Below, piece after piece: positions 1 to 5,230 of a stretch of 5,230 bases of DNA. Position 1 is the first letter of the stretch. Each line of letters opens with the position of its first letter. Position numbers and translations under genes: made by a program. The notes under the pieces are model-generated. The model was given only the letters and a program-made list of their open reading frames with translations. It did no database searches and was not told where the DNA came from. The stretch is from JAWLDB01 sp041686915 (GTDB lineage: Bacteria; Bacillota; UBA994; UBA5500), in assembly GCA_041686915.1 (NCBI GenBank), contig JAWLDB010000191.1, positions 1-5,230 of the forward strand, in the 5' to 3' direction.

Positions 1-1067
1 ACAGCAACACCAGCTGCTACGTCAAAGGAAGTGATGCACATCTGGCCCTCGCCATAGATTTGCTCTACCTTACCCGTAGCGCGTTCCAGGCGGAACAGAT
101 AGCTGTTGCCTCCAACGGTAGCAACGAAGTAGACCAACTGTCCATCTTCACTCAGCACAGGACCTGTATTGCCGCTGTCAAAGCGCGTGTCTGCACCGAC
201 GCTGTTACCGATGAGATGTTCAAAGCCTGGCAACAAGTTGCGGTCTTCGCCGGTCAACAGGTTAAGCTCTCGCAGCTCGGAATAGCCACCTGGATAGATA
301 CCCTTCTGATGACCGGTGTAGAGTAAAGTGCCTTCTGGCGTCCACATTGGTGAACGGGCCGGACCTACACCGTTAGTCAGGTTTTTCATTTCTCCTGTCT
401 CCAGGTTGAGCAGCCAGAGGTCTTCCAGAGTCTTCAACTCATCATTATCGCGGTTAGAAGCAAAAGCTAGATACTTGCCGCAGGGAGAAGGAGCCGGCTG
501 GGAAGCATGGAAGCTACCGGAAGTGAGCTGCGCTACCTCGTTACCCTGCAGGTCGACATACCAAATCTGATTGGGGTGATTATCCAAATAGCCTGCGCCG
601 TTGAACTTGTAGCGCAACTTGCTGATGCGGCGCACCGTGGCACCTTCACGGAACTTGGGCTCTTCGATTAATTCTTTGGCGACAAAGTAGATGCCCTGTC
701 CACTGGGATCCCAAACGAAGCTGCCTACCCCTTTGGGCATATCGGTTAGGCGAGTAGCCTCTCCACCATGCAAATCGAGCACCCAGAGCTGGTTGCTGCC
801 CGAGCGGTTGGAGAGAAAAGCAACCATCTGCCCGTCAGGCGACCAAACCGGAGAACCCTCGCGCACCTTTCTTTGCCCGCCACGATTGGTGAAGGCAGAG
901 ACTCTCTGTCCATCAAAACGATAGATGCTGGAAGAGTAGGTATTCTCCTTTTCAAGCATCTCGGTCTGCACAAACAAGAACTCCTTGCCGGAGGGCGAGA
1001 GCTTGGGCTGACCAGGGAACTGCATCTTCAGAATATCTTCAGCTACAAACGGTTTTAGTTGCACCAC
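1..1067 (-). CDS. S9-family peptidase (acylaminoacyl-peptidase/YuxL-like), N-terminal beta-propeller, partial
   Basis: This reading frame stays open from a GTG at 1067 to the left edge, giving 355 residues with no stop, so the 3' part is missing. The protein shows repeated propeller blades with the TolB/DPP4-like signature: LSPSGKEFLF (23-32), SPVWSPDGQMVAFLSNR (72-88), a blade ending in WVLDLHGGEATRLT, then APSPCGKYLAFASNRD (192-207) and LSEDGQLVYFVA (305-316). The stretch KFREGATVRRISKLRYKFNG (138-157) is typical of S9C acylaminoacyl peptidases. In this family the propeller gates a C-terminal alpha/beta hydrolase with a Ser-Asp-His triad that cleaves short or N-acylated peptides in the cytoplasm; that domain is not in the window, so activity cannot be judged. 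No signal peptide is visible. Two tandem GTG codons (1067 and 1064) could each start translation, 6 and 9 bases after a GGAGG; I chose the upstream one. A TolB-like propeller protein without a hydrolase is the main alternative. Confidence 0.88.
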   Translation of the reverse strand, partial: MVQLKPFVAEDILKMQFPGQPKLSPSGKEFLFVQTEMLEKENTYSSSIYRFDGQRVSAFTNRGGQRKVREGSPVWSPDGQMVAFLSNRSGSNQLWVLDLHGGEATRLTDMPKGVGSFVWDPSGQGIYFVAKELIEEPKFREGATVRRISKLRYKFNGAGYLDNHPNQIWYVDLQGNEVAQLTSGSFHASQPAPSPCGKYLAFASNRDNDELKTLEDLWLLNLETGEMKNLTNGVGPARSPMWTPEGTLLYTGHQKGIYPGGYSELRELNLLTGEDRNLLPGFEHLIGNSVGADTRFDSGNTGPVLSEDGQLVYFVATVGGNSYLFRLERATGKVEQIYGEGQMCITSFDVAAGVA

Positions 1068-1072
1068 AGGTG

Positions 1073-1080
1073 ACCTCCTT
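1073..1080 (-). promoter_or_regulatory. Ribosome binding site of the S9 peptidase gene
   Basis: On the minus strand the sequence reads AAGGAGGT, a full anti-16S complement, followed by CACCT and then GTG GTG. It fixes the start of the peptidase at one of two adjacent GTG codons and excludes the first in-frame ATG, which lies 14 codons downstream. Confidence 0.85.
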
Positions 1081-1100
1081 CAATAAGTCGTAACATTACT

Positions 1101-1127
1101 CTTATATAGTTCGATTGCCGATGTAAA
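1101..1127 (-). promoter_or_regulatory. Possible sigma-A promoter for the S9 peptidase gene
   Basis: The minus strand reads TTTACA (1127-1122), a 15-base spacer, then TATAAG (1106-1101), about 20 bases before the Shine-Dalgarno sequence. The hexamers are good partial matches to TTGACA and TATAAT, but the spacer is shorter than the usual 17, so the assignment is tentative. Confidence 0.3.
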
Positions 1128-1152
1128 ATACCTGCCAAACCTATTGTTGTCC

Positions 1153-1180
1153 TTGGCTGACGAGCAGGAAAAGGTAGGAT
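1153..1180 (+). promoter_or_regulatory. Possible promoter for the tandem GGDEF gene
   Basis: TTGGCT (1153-1158) and TAGGAT (1175-1180) are separated by 16 bases and each matches the sigma-A consensus at four of six positions. Transcription from here would begin near 1187 and place the inverted repeat at 1201-1221 in the 5' leader. This is a weak match. Confidence 0.25.
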
Positions 1181-1200
1181 ATTGGTCGAAGTAGTCTTTA

Positions 1201-1221
1201 CTTTACTGTGGCGCAGTAAAG
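1201..1221. promoter_or_regulatory. Perfect 8-bp inverted repeat upstream of the GGDEF gene
   Basis: CTTTACTG and CAGTAAAG are exact reverse complements around the 5-base loop TGGCG. The repeat ends about 25 bases before the GGDEF Shine-Dalgarno and has no T-run on either strand, so it does not look like a terminator. It could be an operator palindrome or a leader hairpin. No riboswitch consensus was recognised around it. Confidence 0.4.
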
Positions 1222-1246
1222 GGATAACGGGGGCAATCTTTTAGTG

Positions 1247-1251
1247 AAGGA
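1247..1251 (+). promoter_or_regulatory. Ribosome binding site deciding the GGDEF start
   Basis: AAGGA directly abuts the first in-frame ATG (1252), which leaves no spacer for that codon. It lies 9 bases before the ATG at 1261 and 12 before the ATG at 1264, so the 1261 start is favoured. A TTG at 1258 with 6-base spacing is a minor alternative. Confidence 0.6.
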
Positions 1252-1260
1252 ATGTGCTTG

Positions 1261-2454
1261 ATGATGAGCTTTGCATTGCCAGACTACGCCAACCCGACTA
1301 CAGAGATAGCTGTCGATAACCTGACGGGGCTCGGCAACATGTTCGCGCTTCTACAGGCGCTTAAGTGCGGCCTGCAGAAGGCGTCTGCCTCTCCTGGGAC
1401 GCTTTGTTCTTTTGTGTTGCTGGACATTGATAACCTCAGTGAGATCAATGCTATCGTAGGGGTGGAAGCTGCCGACTATATGATCAAGACAGTAGCCTCT
1501 ACTATGTATCGTACTGTACAGGAAATGAACCGGGCAGGATGGAGTGGCAAACTGTACCGGTTTGCTAACGATGAGTTTGCACTAGTGGTACTGCACAGTG
1601 ATTGCGAGGAGTTGCAACGGGTCGTCCGCAAGCTCCAGAACTCGGTAAACAGTCTGCAGTGGGAACGCTACCCTAGGGCGATGACCATATCAGCCAGTAT
1701 GGCCTGCTACCCTGCCTGTGCCCGTAGCTTGGGTGATGTGTTGGCATATACACACCTGTTTATGAGCAAGGGTAAGGGGCAAGGGGCTGGGGGTACAGCC
1801 TGCCCTGGCAGCCCGGAGTACCAAGATGAGGACCAGCTTTCGGTAGACCTGCATAACAACGCCACCTCTTTGGTGGAAGCGCTTACTCTGAAGGTGTTAG
1901 AGACAGCTAGCCTGCTAAGCGAGACGCAACAACTTGCTCATACTGATCCTACCACAGGCCTACCCAACTCCCGAGCCGTGCGTAAGACTTTGGAGATGCT
2001 AATACATCAGTCAGCCGAAAGCTCAACACCGCTTGGGGCAATGTTTATAGATGGAGACAGACTGAAGGAATATAACCAGCTGTTTGGCTATGACGCTGGC
2101 AACCAGATGATCAAGTGGTTAGGCGAGAAGCTGCGCAGCATGGCTTATCAGAACTGTTTTGTGGGACGCTGGCTATCTGGCGATGAGTTTGTGGTAATCT
2201 GCCCTGGCGTGGACGCGTCTACCACTATGGAGCGGGCAGAAAGACTGCGGCGGGCTGTCGAACGCGACAGCGGCGAACTGCTGCTCCCCATCACTATCTC
2301 GATTGGGATGGTAGCGTACCCACAGCATGGCAGCTCTGTAGATGAGCTGGTGGCCGCCATGGAAGCCGCGAATATGCAGGCAAAGATTACTGGACGCAAT
2401 CAGGTAGTGCGGTTTGAGAACACTGTGTTAAGAGTTCCCCGGGCAGGAGAGTAG
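1261..2454 (+). CDS. Tandem GGDEF-domain protein (probable diguanylate cyclase)
   Basis: The 397-residue protein holds two GGDEF domains and little else; there is no membrane segment, signal peptide or recognisable PAS, GAF or receiver domain. Domain 1 (about 17-172) has DNLTGLGN (19-26), FVLLDID (51-57) and RFANDEF (100-106). Its GG pair is AN, the usual Lys after the second Asp is Ser60, and the late S-x-G motif has Ser146, so it is probably inactive or only a binding or dimerisation module. A Gly-rich stretch and a helical linker (about 196-228) lead to domain 2 (229-383): DPTTGLPNSR, FIDGDRLKEYN (262-272), SGDEF (306-310), ITISIGMVAYP (344-354) and AKITGRN (374-380). This set supports GTP and metal binding and synthesis of cyclic di-GMP in the cytoplasm, since SGDEF/AGDEF variants are known to be active in some family members. 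No RxxD inhibitory site precedes SGDEF. The gene is monocistronic by its downstream terminator. Family is certain; activity is inferred. Confidence 0.92.
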   Translation: MMSFALPDYANPTTEIAVDNLTGLGNMFALLQALKCGLQKASASPGTLCSFVLLDIDNLSEINAIVGVEAADYMIKTVASTMYRTVQEMNRAGWSGKLYRFANDEFALVVLHSDCEELQRVVRKLQNSVNSLQWERYPRAMTISASMACYPACARSLGDVLAYTHLFMSKGKGQGAGGTACPGSPEYQDEDQLSVDLHNNATSLVEALTLKVLETASLLSETQQLAHTDPTTGLPNSRAVRKTLEMLIHQSAESSTPLGAMFIDGDRLKEYNQLFGYDAGNQMIKWLGEKLRSMAYQNCFVGRWLSGDEFVVICPGVDASTTMERAERLRRAVERDSGELLLPITISIGMVAYPQHGSSVDELVAAMEAANMQAKITGRNQVVRFENTVLRVPRAGE

Positions 2455-2509
2455 CCAGTGGACAAGCCAGAAACTACTGCTATAGGTTAATGGCCTGTTA
2501 GGGCAACAT

Positions 2510-2540
2510 ATAAGCGCCTGCAAAGGCGCTTATTCTTTTT
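2510..2540 (+). terminator. Intrinsic terminator of the GGDEF gene
   Basis: A perfect 10-bp stem (ATAAGCGCCT with AGGCGCTTAT) closes a GCAA tetraloop, followed by TCTTTTT. The stem, GNRA-type loop and T-run make a textbook rho-independent terminator 55 bases after the stop codon. The other strand has no matching T-run, so it works in the plus direction. Confidence 0.92.
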
Positions 2541-2593
2541 GCGGCACATCCGGTTTGTCCAGGGCTGATAAGGACTAGCCATCAGGGAATATG

Positions 2594-2599
2594 TATAAT
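2594..2599 (+). promoter_or_regulatory. -10 box of the membrane protein gene
   Basis: TATAAT is an exact sigma-A -10 hexamer, preceded directly by TG. A transcript would begin near 2606, about 20 bases before the Shine-Dalgarno and after the preceding terminator, which fits an independent transcription unit. No good -35 lies 16-18 bases upstream (AGGACT at 17), so the promoter may be weak or activator-dependent. Confidence 0.5.
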
Positions 2600-2624
2600 G
2601 TAGTGGTACCAGAACTGAACTCTT

Positions 2625-2629
2625 GGAGG
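2625..2629 (+). promoter_or_regulatory. Ribosome binding site fixing the membrane protein start
   Basis: GGAGG lies 6 bases before the ATG at 2636. An in-frame ATG at 2591 has no Shine-Dalgarno and overlaps the -10 box, so it would be upstream of the likely transcription start. The 2636 start is strongly preferred. Confidence 0.85.
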
Positions 2630-2635
2630 TGTGAT

Positions 2636-3169
2636 ATGCAGCTTTCAGCTCGCGAGATGGCGCTCATATCGATGACAGTGGTAGCGGTAGTAGTGCTTGG
2701 TCTGGTGGTCTTTGGCATTATTCCGTTGCCGGGATTTAAGTTTGCTTTTCTTTCGCCGCTGCTAGCGATTATGGCTGCCATGCCCCTAACACTCACCCGA
2801 CGCATGGGTATTTTGACACTGACCAGCCTGATACTAGCGGCTATTATGAGCCTGATTAACCCGGTTATGGGTGTATCCATTATCGGTGCGGGCGCTGCTA
2901 CAGAAGGCCTAGCCTGGTTGCTGTTTCGCAGCTATACAAAGGACGGGGCTGTACTACATACTTCTGCCTTTTACCCATCGGTCGGTTTTCTGTTCGCAGC
3001 AACTGCATCCCATTACTTGAGCGGTAACAAGCTATTTGGAGCTTTAGGACCCGGCATTCTGCTTTTTGCGCTCCTCAGTTACGCCTTTGGACTGCTAGGC
3101 GCCCATATCGCAACCAGAGTTATCGCCCCTAAGCTGGAACAGCTGCGCCTACTCAAACGGGCCTCATGA
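2636..3169 (+). CDS. Six-helix integral membrane protein, possible ECF transporter S component
   Basis: The product is 177 residues and largely hydrophobic. Likely membrane segments are about 9-30, 36-53, 57-75, 78-97, 109-127 and 137-161, with short loops: TRR (54-56), FRSYTKDGAVLH (97-108) and SGNKLFG (129-135). The basic tail after 161 (KLEQLRLLKR) is probably cytoplasmic. Six helices in about 180 residues and the early GFKFAFLSPLLA stretch resemble the S components of energy-coupling factor transporters, which bind a vitamin or metal and share an ATPase/T module encoded elsewhere. No EcfA or EcfT gene is adjacent, which is common for group II S components but leaves the assignment unproven. 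The substrate cannot be named. The gene has its own -10 box and Shine-Dalgarno and ends 3 bases before a strong hairpin, so it is probably transcribed alone. An unrelated small membrane protein is the alternative. The coding call itself is firm. Confidence 0.82.
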   Translation: MQLSAREMALISMTVVAVVVLGLVVFGIIPLPGFKFAFLSPLLAIMAAMPLTLTRRMGILTLTSLILAAIMSLINPVMGVSIIGAGAATEGLAWLLFRSYTKDGAVLHTSAFYPSVGFLFAATASHYLSGNKLFGALGPGILLFALLSYAFGLLGAHIATRVIAPKLEQLRLLKRAS

Positions 3170-3172
3170 ACA

Positions 3173-3200
3173 AACCGGGAACCTGCCTAGGTTCCCGGTT
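3173..3200. terminator. Hairpin between convergent genes, likely shared terminator
   Basis: AACCGGGAACCT and AGGTTCCCGGTT form a perfect 12-bp stem around the loop GCCT. It starts 3 bases after the membrane protein stop and lies 14 bases beyond the stop of the convergent PolX gene, so it could end transcripts from both sides. Neither flank has a real T-run (ACCTATTTGG on plus, TGTTCATGAG on minus), so termination may be inefficient, or the stem may mainly protect 3' ends. Confidence 0.7.
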
Positions 3201-3214
3201 ACCTATTTGGCTAT

Positions 3215-4840
3215 CTAAAAGTGCAACAGATCATGCTTGCTTAGGCCGGCCTTTTGGGCTATTAGAATGCCATAATGAATATCCTGCAGGCCGCTGACCC
3301 GGTGAGCGTCAGGATTAATGGCAATCTTCACGCACTGCCGCTTTGCCTCTCTGCACCACTTCCAATCCAAGTCCAGGCGATGGGGGTTAGCGTTCAGCTC
3401 TAGCGCCTTGCCCAGTTTGGCCGCTTCAGCGATCAATGCCGGCATGTCTACTGCCGACTCTCCCCTACCTAGCAAGAGACGCCCGGTCGGATGGCCTAGA
3501 ATAGTAGTGCTCGGATGACGCAGGGCGGCGAGTAGCCGCTGCATCATCTGCTCCTGCGACTGGCGCAGGCTGGAATGCACCGAGGCAACTACGTAGTCAA
3601 ACCCAGCCAGGAGTTCATCATCATAGTCCAGACGCCCATCAGGCAGAATGTCTGACTCGATACCCTTAAGCAATCTAATGCCCGATACTTGCTTGTGGCC
3701 TTCGATCGCGTGCCACTGTTCCCGTACCCGGTCGGGAGTAAGCCCGCCTGCATAGATAGCTGTCTGACTATGGTCGCCAAACCCGAGGTAACTCCAACCA
3801 AGCTCCTTGGCCGCCGCCGCCATTTCGGCTATAGTTCCGGCACCGTCACTCCAGGTGGTATGAGTATGCAGAGTGCCTTGGATGTCATCTATTGTCACCA
3901 ACTCTGGGAGGTTGCCCGCGACTGCCCAGGTGATCTCGTCCATACCTTCCCGCAACGCCGGATGGATCCAGGCTAGCCCGGCGGCTTCGTAAATGGCTGC
4001 CTCATCCTGCAACTCACGCGCAGAGTCGGATAGGTGTTCCAGCAGCTGTTGCACGTGCTCATCGCTACCTGTCTGGACCAGCCAGGTCCAGGCGAAGTCC
4101 TCACTACGACAGAACACCAGCACAATCGACAAGCCACTAGCCAGCTTGCCTTGCAGCATGTCGGATTGCGCGATTTCCCAGGCAATGTCGTGGGTAATAG
4201 CAGCCTGCACTTGCTCAATCTGTTCAGGCGTTTCCGTAGAAAGCACCAGCCGAACTTCGTCAACGACCGGACACTGGCGACGTAACCCCCCAGCCAGCTC
4301 GCAGCGGGAAACCATCGGCAGGTTGCGCAGCTCCTGGAGCACAGGCAGCGCTGCCTGCAATGCTTCCGGGAAGAGAGCTTGTCCTCGCCGTGCCTTCACT
4401 TCGGCAATACCCTTAATCACGTTTTCTTGCATCTTGGGCCCGAAGCCTTTGAGTTCTATCAAGCGATTCTCGTTACAGGCGTATTCCAGCTCTGCGAGTC
4501 CCGTAATGCCGAGCAGCTCATACAATGCCCGCACGCGCTTGGAGCCCAGGCCTGAGATCTGCAGTATATCCCAAAGGCCGTTAGGGATCTGAGCCAATAG
4601 CTCCTGGTGCATTTCGATGCGACCATCGCGATGAAACTCATGAACGCGTTGCATCAGGCTATCGCCCAGTCCCTTCAGTTCGTTGGCTTTTCCGTCCACC
4701 AGCTCCTGCAGCGTATATGCACTGCTATCGATTGAACGGGCAGCGCTCAGATACGCCCGCGCCTTGAATGGATTCTCTTCTGTGAGTTCCAAAGCGATGC
4801 CAATCTCCTTCAGCACCCTGGACAGGTCCTTCTTGTCCAT
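3215..4840 (-). CDS. polX: PolX-type DNA polymerase/PHP protein with degenerate polymerase active site
   Basis: The 541-residue protein has the full bacterial PolX layout and is only slightly shorter than the usual 570 or so. An N-terminal 8-kDa-like region (1-80) has ENPFKARAY and the HhH-like LKGLGD (55-60); further HhH motifs are ISGLGSKRVRALYE (95-108) and LKGFGPKM (130-137). The polymerase-beta palm follows to about 315, then the PHP domain (about 320-541). PHP metal ligands are all recognisable: HTH (325-327), D332, DH (356-357), E395, H422, GHPTGR (449-454), D511 and H513. The palm differs from family norms: GSLRR is GGLRR (184-188), the catalytic D-x-D aligns with E195-V196-R197, and the third Asp (usual V-D-L-R) aligns with V240. 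The TGS of the substrate loop remains (257-259). In B. subtilis PolX, a gap-filling repair polymerase, the PHP domain gives 3'-5' exonuclease activity. Here I infer a PHP nuclease or phosphoesterase on a DNA-binding scaffold, without polymerisation. The start has AGGGGGGA 7 bases upstream. Confidence 0.95.
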   Translation of the reverse strand: MDKKDLSRVLKEIGIALELTEENPFKARAYLSAARSIDSSAYTLQELVDGKANELKGLGDSLMQRVHEFHRDGRIEMHQELLAQIPNGLWDILQISGLGSKRVRALYELLGITGLAELEYACNENRLIELKGFGPKMQENVIKGIAEVKARRGQALFPEALQAALPVLQELRNLPMVSRCELAGGLRRQCPVVDEVRLVLSTETPEQIEQVQAAITHDIAWEIAQSDMLQGKLASGLSIVLVFCRSEDFAWTWLVQTGSDEHVQQLLEHLSDSARELQDEAAIYEAAGLAWIHPALREGMDEITWAVAGNLPELVTIDDIQGTLHTHTTWSDGAGTIAEMAAAAKELGWSYLGFGDHSQTAIYAGGLTPDRVREQWHAIEGHKQVSGIRLLKGIESDILPDGRLDYDDELLAGFDYVVASVHSSLRQSQEQMMQRLLAALRHPSTTILGHPTGRLLLGRGESAVDMPALIAEAAKLGKALELNANPHRLDLDWKWCREAKRQCVKIAINPDAHRVSGLQDIHYGILIAQKAGLSKHDLLHF

Positions 4841-4862
4841 ATTTCTTCCCCCCTGTTACCCC

Positions 4863-4891
4863 ATTAACTCCATGATAACATAAGCAAACAA
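4863..4891 (-). promoter_or_regulatory. Weak candidate promoter for the PolX gene
   Basis: The minus strand reads TTGTTT (4891-4886), 17 bases, then GTTAAT (4868-4863). Each is a partial match only, and the first overlaps the T-rich tail of the terminator hairpin. It would give a leader of about 16 bases. Read-through from the upstream gene is equally possible. Confidence 0.2.
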
Positions 4892-4910
4892 GGGCGCTGG
4901 CGTAGCGCCC
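4881..4910 (-). terminator. Terminator of the 4Fe-4S protein gene
   Basis: GGGCGCT (4892-4898) pairs with AGCGCCC (4904-4910) around a 5-base loop. On the minus strand the stem is followed by TTGTTTGCTTA, a T-rich though interrupted tail. It lies about 65 bases after the stop of the minus-strand 4Fe-4S gene and separates it from PolX, which reads in the same direction. The plus flank (CTGACAAACG) is not T-rich. Confidence 0.72.
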
Positions 4911-4975
4911 CTGACAAACGCAGGACAGTATTGTTCGCCCCTCTCTAGTATAGCAGATACGTTATGTTAACGCAG

Positions 4976-5230
4976 CTAGCTCCGGAAGGAAGGCCTTTTG
5001 TTTACTGATGGTCTTATATCCTTTGGTTCGCGGGAGAAACAGAGCGAATGTGACGGGCAGACGTCTACACAGTCCAGACAACGGACACAGGAGGACGAGT
5101 TAGGTTGCTGGTGTGGCGTCAAGTTGGCCGGACAGCGGCGGCTGCAGGCACCACAACTGGTGCAGGATGCATTGTCTACCCGCAGCTTCCAGATGCTGAA
5201 GCGGTTGAGCAACCCATAGAAAGCGCCGAG
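4976..5230 (-). CDS. NapH/YccM-like membrane 4Fe-4S protein, C-terminal part
   Basis: The frame is open at the right edge, so only the last 84 residues are visible. They start LGAFYGLLNRFS, the usual continuation of the CPLGA-x-x-G motif found after the last membrane helix of NapH, YccM and related polyferredoxins. Two cluster motifs follow: CTSCGACSRRCP (23-34) and CVRCLDCVDVCP (48-59), each C-x2-C-x2-C-x3-C-P, which would bind two 4Fe-4S clusters for electron transfer at the inner face of the membrane. After these the tail of about 25 residues is basic and Ser/Pro-rich. An in-frame TTG at 5212 is not a credible start: it lies inside the conserved segment and has no Shine-Dalgarno. Family membership is firm at the level of a 4Fe-4S dicluster protein; the NapH/YccM subfamily is inferred from the short N-terminal segment. 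Partner proteins lie outside the window. Confidence 0.88.
   Translation of the reverse strand, partial: LGAFYGLLNRFSIWKLRVDNASCTSCGACSRRCPANLTPHQQPNSSSCVRCLDCVDVCPSHSLCFSREPKDIRPSVNKRPSFRS

Noticed and set aside
60..1058. Several plus-strand and one minus-strand open frame of 75-96 codons at the left side
   Set aside because: All lie within the minus-strand S9 peptidase frame, which is open for 355 codons and shows clear propeller motifs; the short products show nothing recognisable.
1140..1250. A c-di-GMP (GEMM) or other riboswitch in the leader of the GGDEF gene
   Set aside because: I found the short inverted repeat but none of the conserved GEMM core sequences, and the space from the likely transcript start to the Shine-Dalgarno is only about 60 bases.
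2591..2635. Upstream ATG giving a 192-residue form of the membrane protein
   Set aside because: This ATG overlaps the TATAAT box and lacks a Shine-Dalgarno, while the ATG at 2636 has GGAGG 6 bases upstream.
2575..2880. A 101-codon minus-strand open frame overlapping the membrane protein gene
   Set aside because: It overlaps the start, promoter and first helices of the plus-strand membrane protein, and its Thr/Ser/Ile-rich product is what antisense of a hydrophobic frame gives.
3993..4592. A 199-codon open frame on the plus strand inside the PolX gene
   Set aside because: It is antisense to a conserved gene, its product is Ser/Cys-rich low-complexity sequence with no recognisable motif, and it has no Shine-Dalgarno. 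It is a shadow of the PolX frame.
5210..5212. TTG as the start of a stand-alone 78-residue ferredoxin
   Set aside because: The frame continues upstream to the window edge with LGAFYG, a conserved NapH/YccM-type segment, so the gene is longer and truncated by the window.
4998..5219. A 73-codon plus-strand open frame at the right edge
   Set aside because: It is antisense to the Cys-motif region of the 4Fe-4S protein and has no motif or ribosome binding site.
1..5230. A multi-gene defence, mobile or biosynthetic system spanning the window
   Set aside because: The genes belong to unrelated families, face different directions and are separated by terminators. I noticed no transposase, recombinase, repeat array, long direct repeat or composition break.

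Overview
The window looks like ordinary chromosomal DNA from a bacterium, most likely a Bacillota (Firmicutes) or another phylum with Firmicutes-like translation signals. Base composition is close to half G+C by eye. Three of the four visible starts have strong Shine-Dalgarno sequences (AAGGAGGT, TTGGAGG, AGGGGGGA), genes are separated by compact intrinsic-terminator hairpins, and the gene families (S9 acylaminoacyl-peptidase-like, tandem GGDEF, small six-helix membrane protein, PolX, NapH-like 4Fe-4S protein) fit that group. The taxon is inferred and cannot be fixed from this much sequence.

Layout from left to right. (1) The minus strand from the left edge to about 1067 carries the N-terminal 355 residues of an S9-family serine peptidase, consisting of the beta-propeller; the hydrolase domain lies beyond the window. 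(2) A divergent intergenic region (about 1068-1260) has weak candidate promoters in both directions and a perfect 8-bp inverted repeat. (3) 1261-2454, plus strand, encodes a protein with two GGDEF domains, the first degenerate and the second with a near-canonical SGDEF active site. It is closed by a clear terminator at 2510-2540. (4) 2636-3169, plus strand, encodes a 177-residue membrane protein with about six helices, resembling the substrate-binding S component of an ECF transporter. It has a consensus -10 box and a strong ribosome binding site. (5) A perfect 12-bp hairpin separates it from the convergent gene. (6) 3215-4840, minus strand, encodes a full-length PolX-type protein (DNA polymerase beta-like domain, HhH motifs and C-terminal PHP domain). 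All three catalytic aspartates of the polymerase appear to be replaced, while the PHP metal ligands are all present. (7) After a terminator hairpin at 4892-4910, the right edge holds the C-terminal 84 residues of a NapH/YccM-like protein with two 4Fe-4S motifs, on the minus strand.

The genes do not form an obvious joint pathway. Each appears to be its own transcription unit with its own hairpin or promoter. I see no mobile element, CRISPR array, tRNA, rRNA or toxin-antitoxin pair, and no evidence of a new multi-gene system. The observation most worth following up is the apparent loss of the polymerase active site in the PolX protein with a preserved PHP nuclease site, followed by the tandem GGDEF protein with its degenerate first site and the inverted repeat upstream of it.
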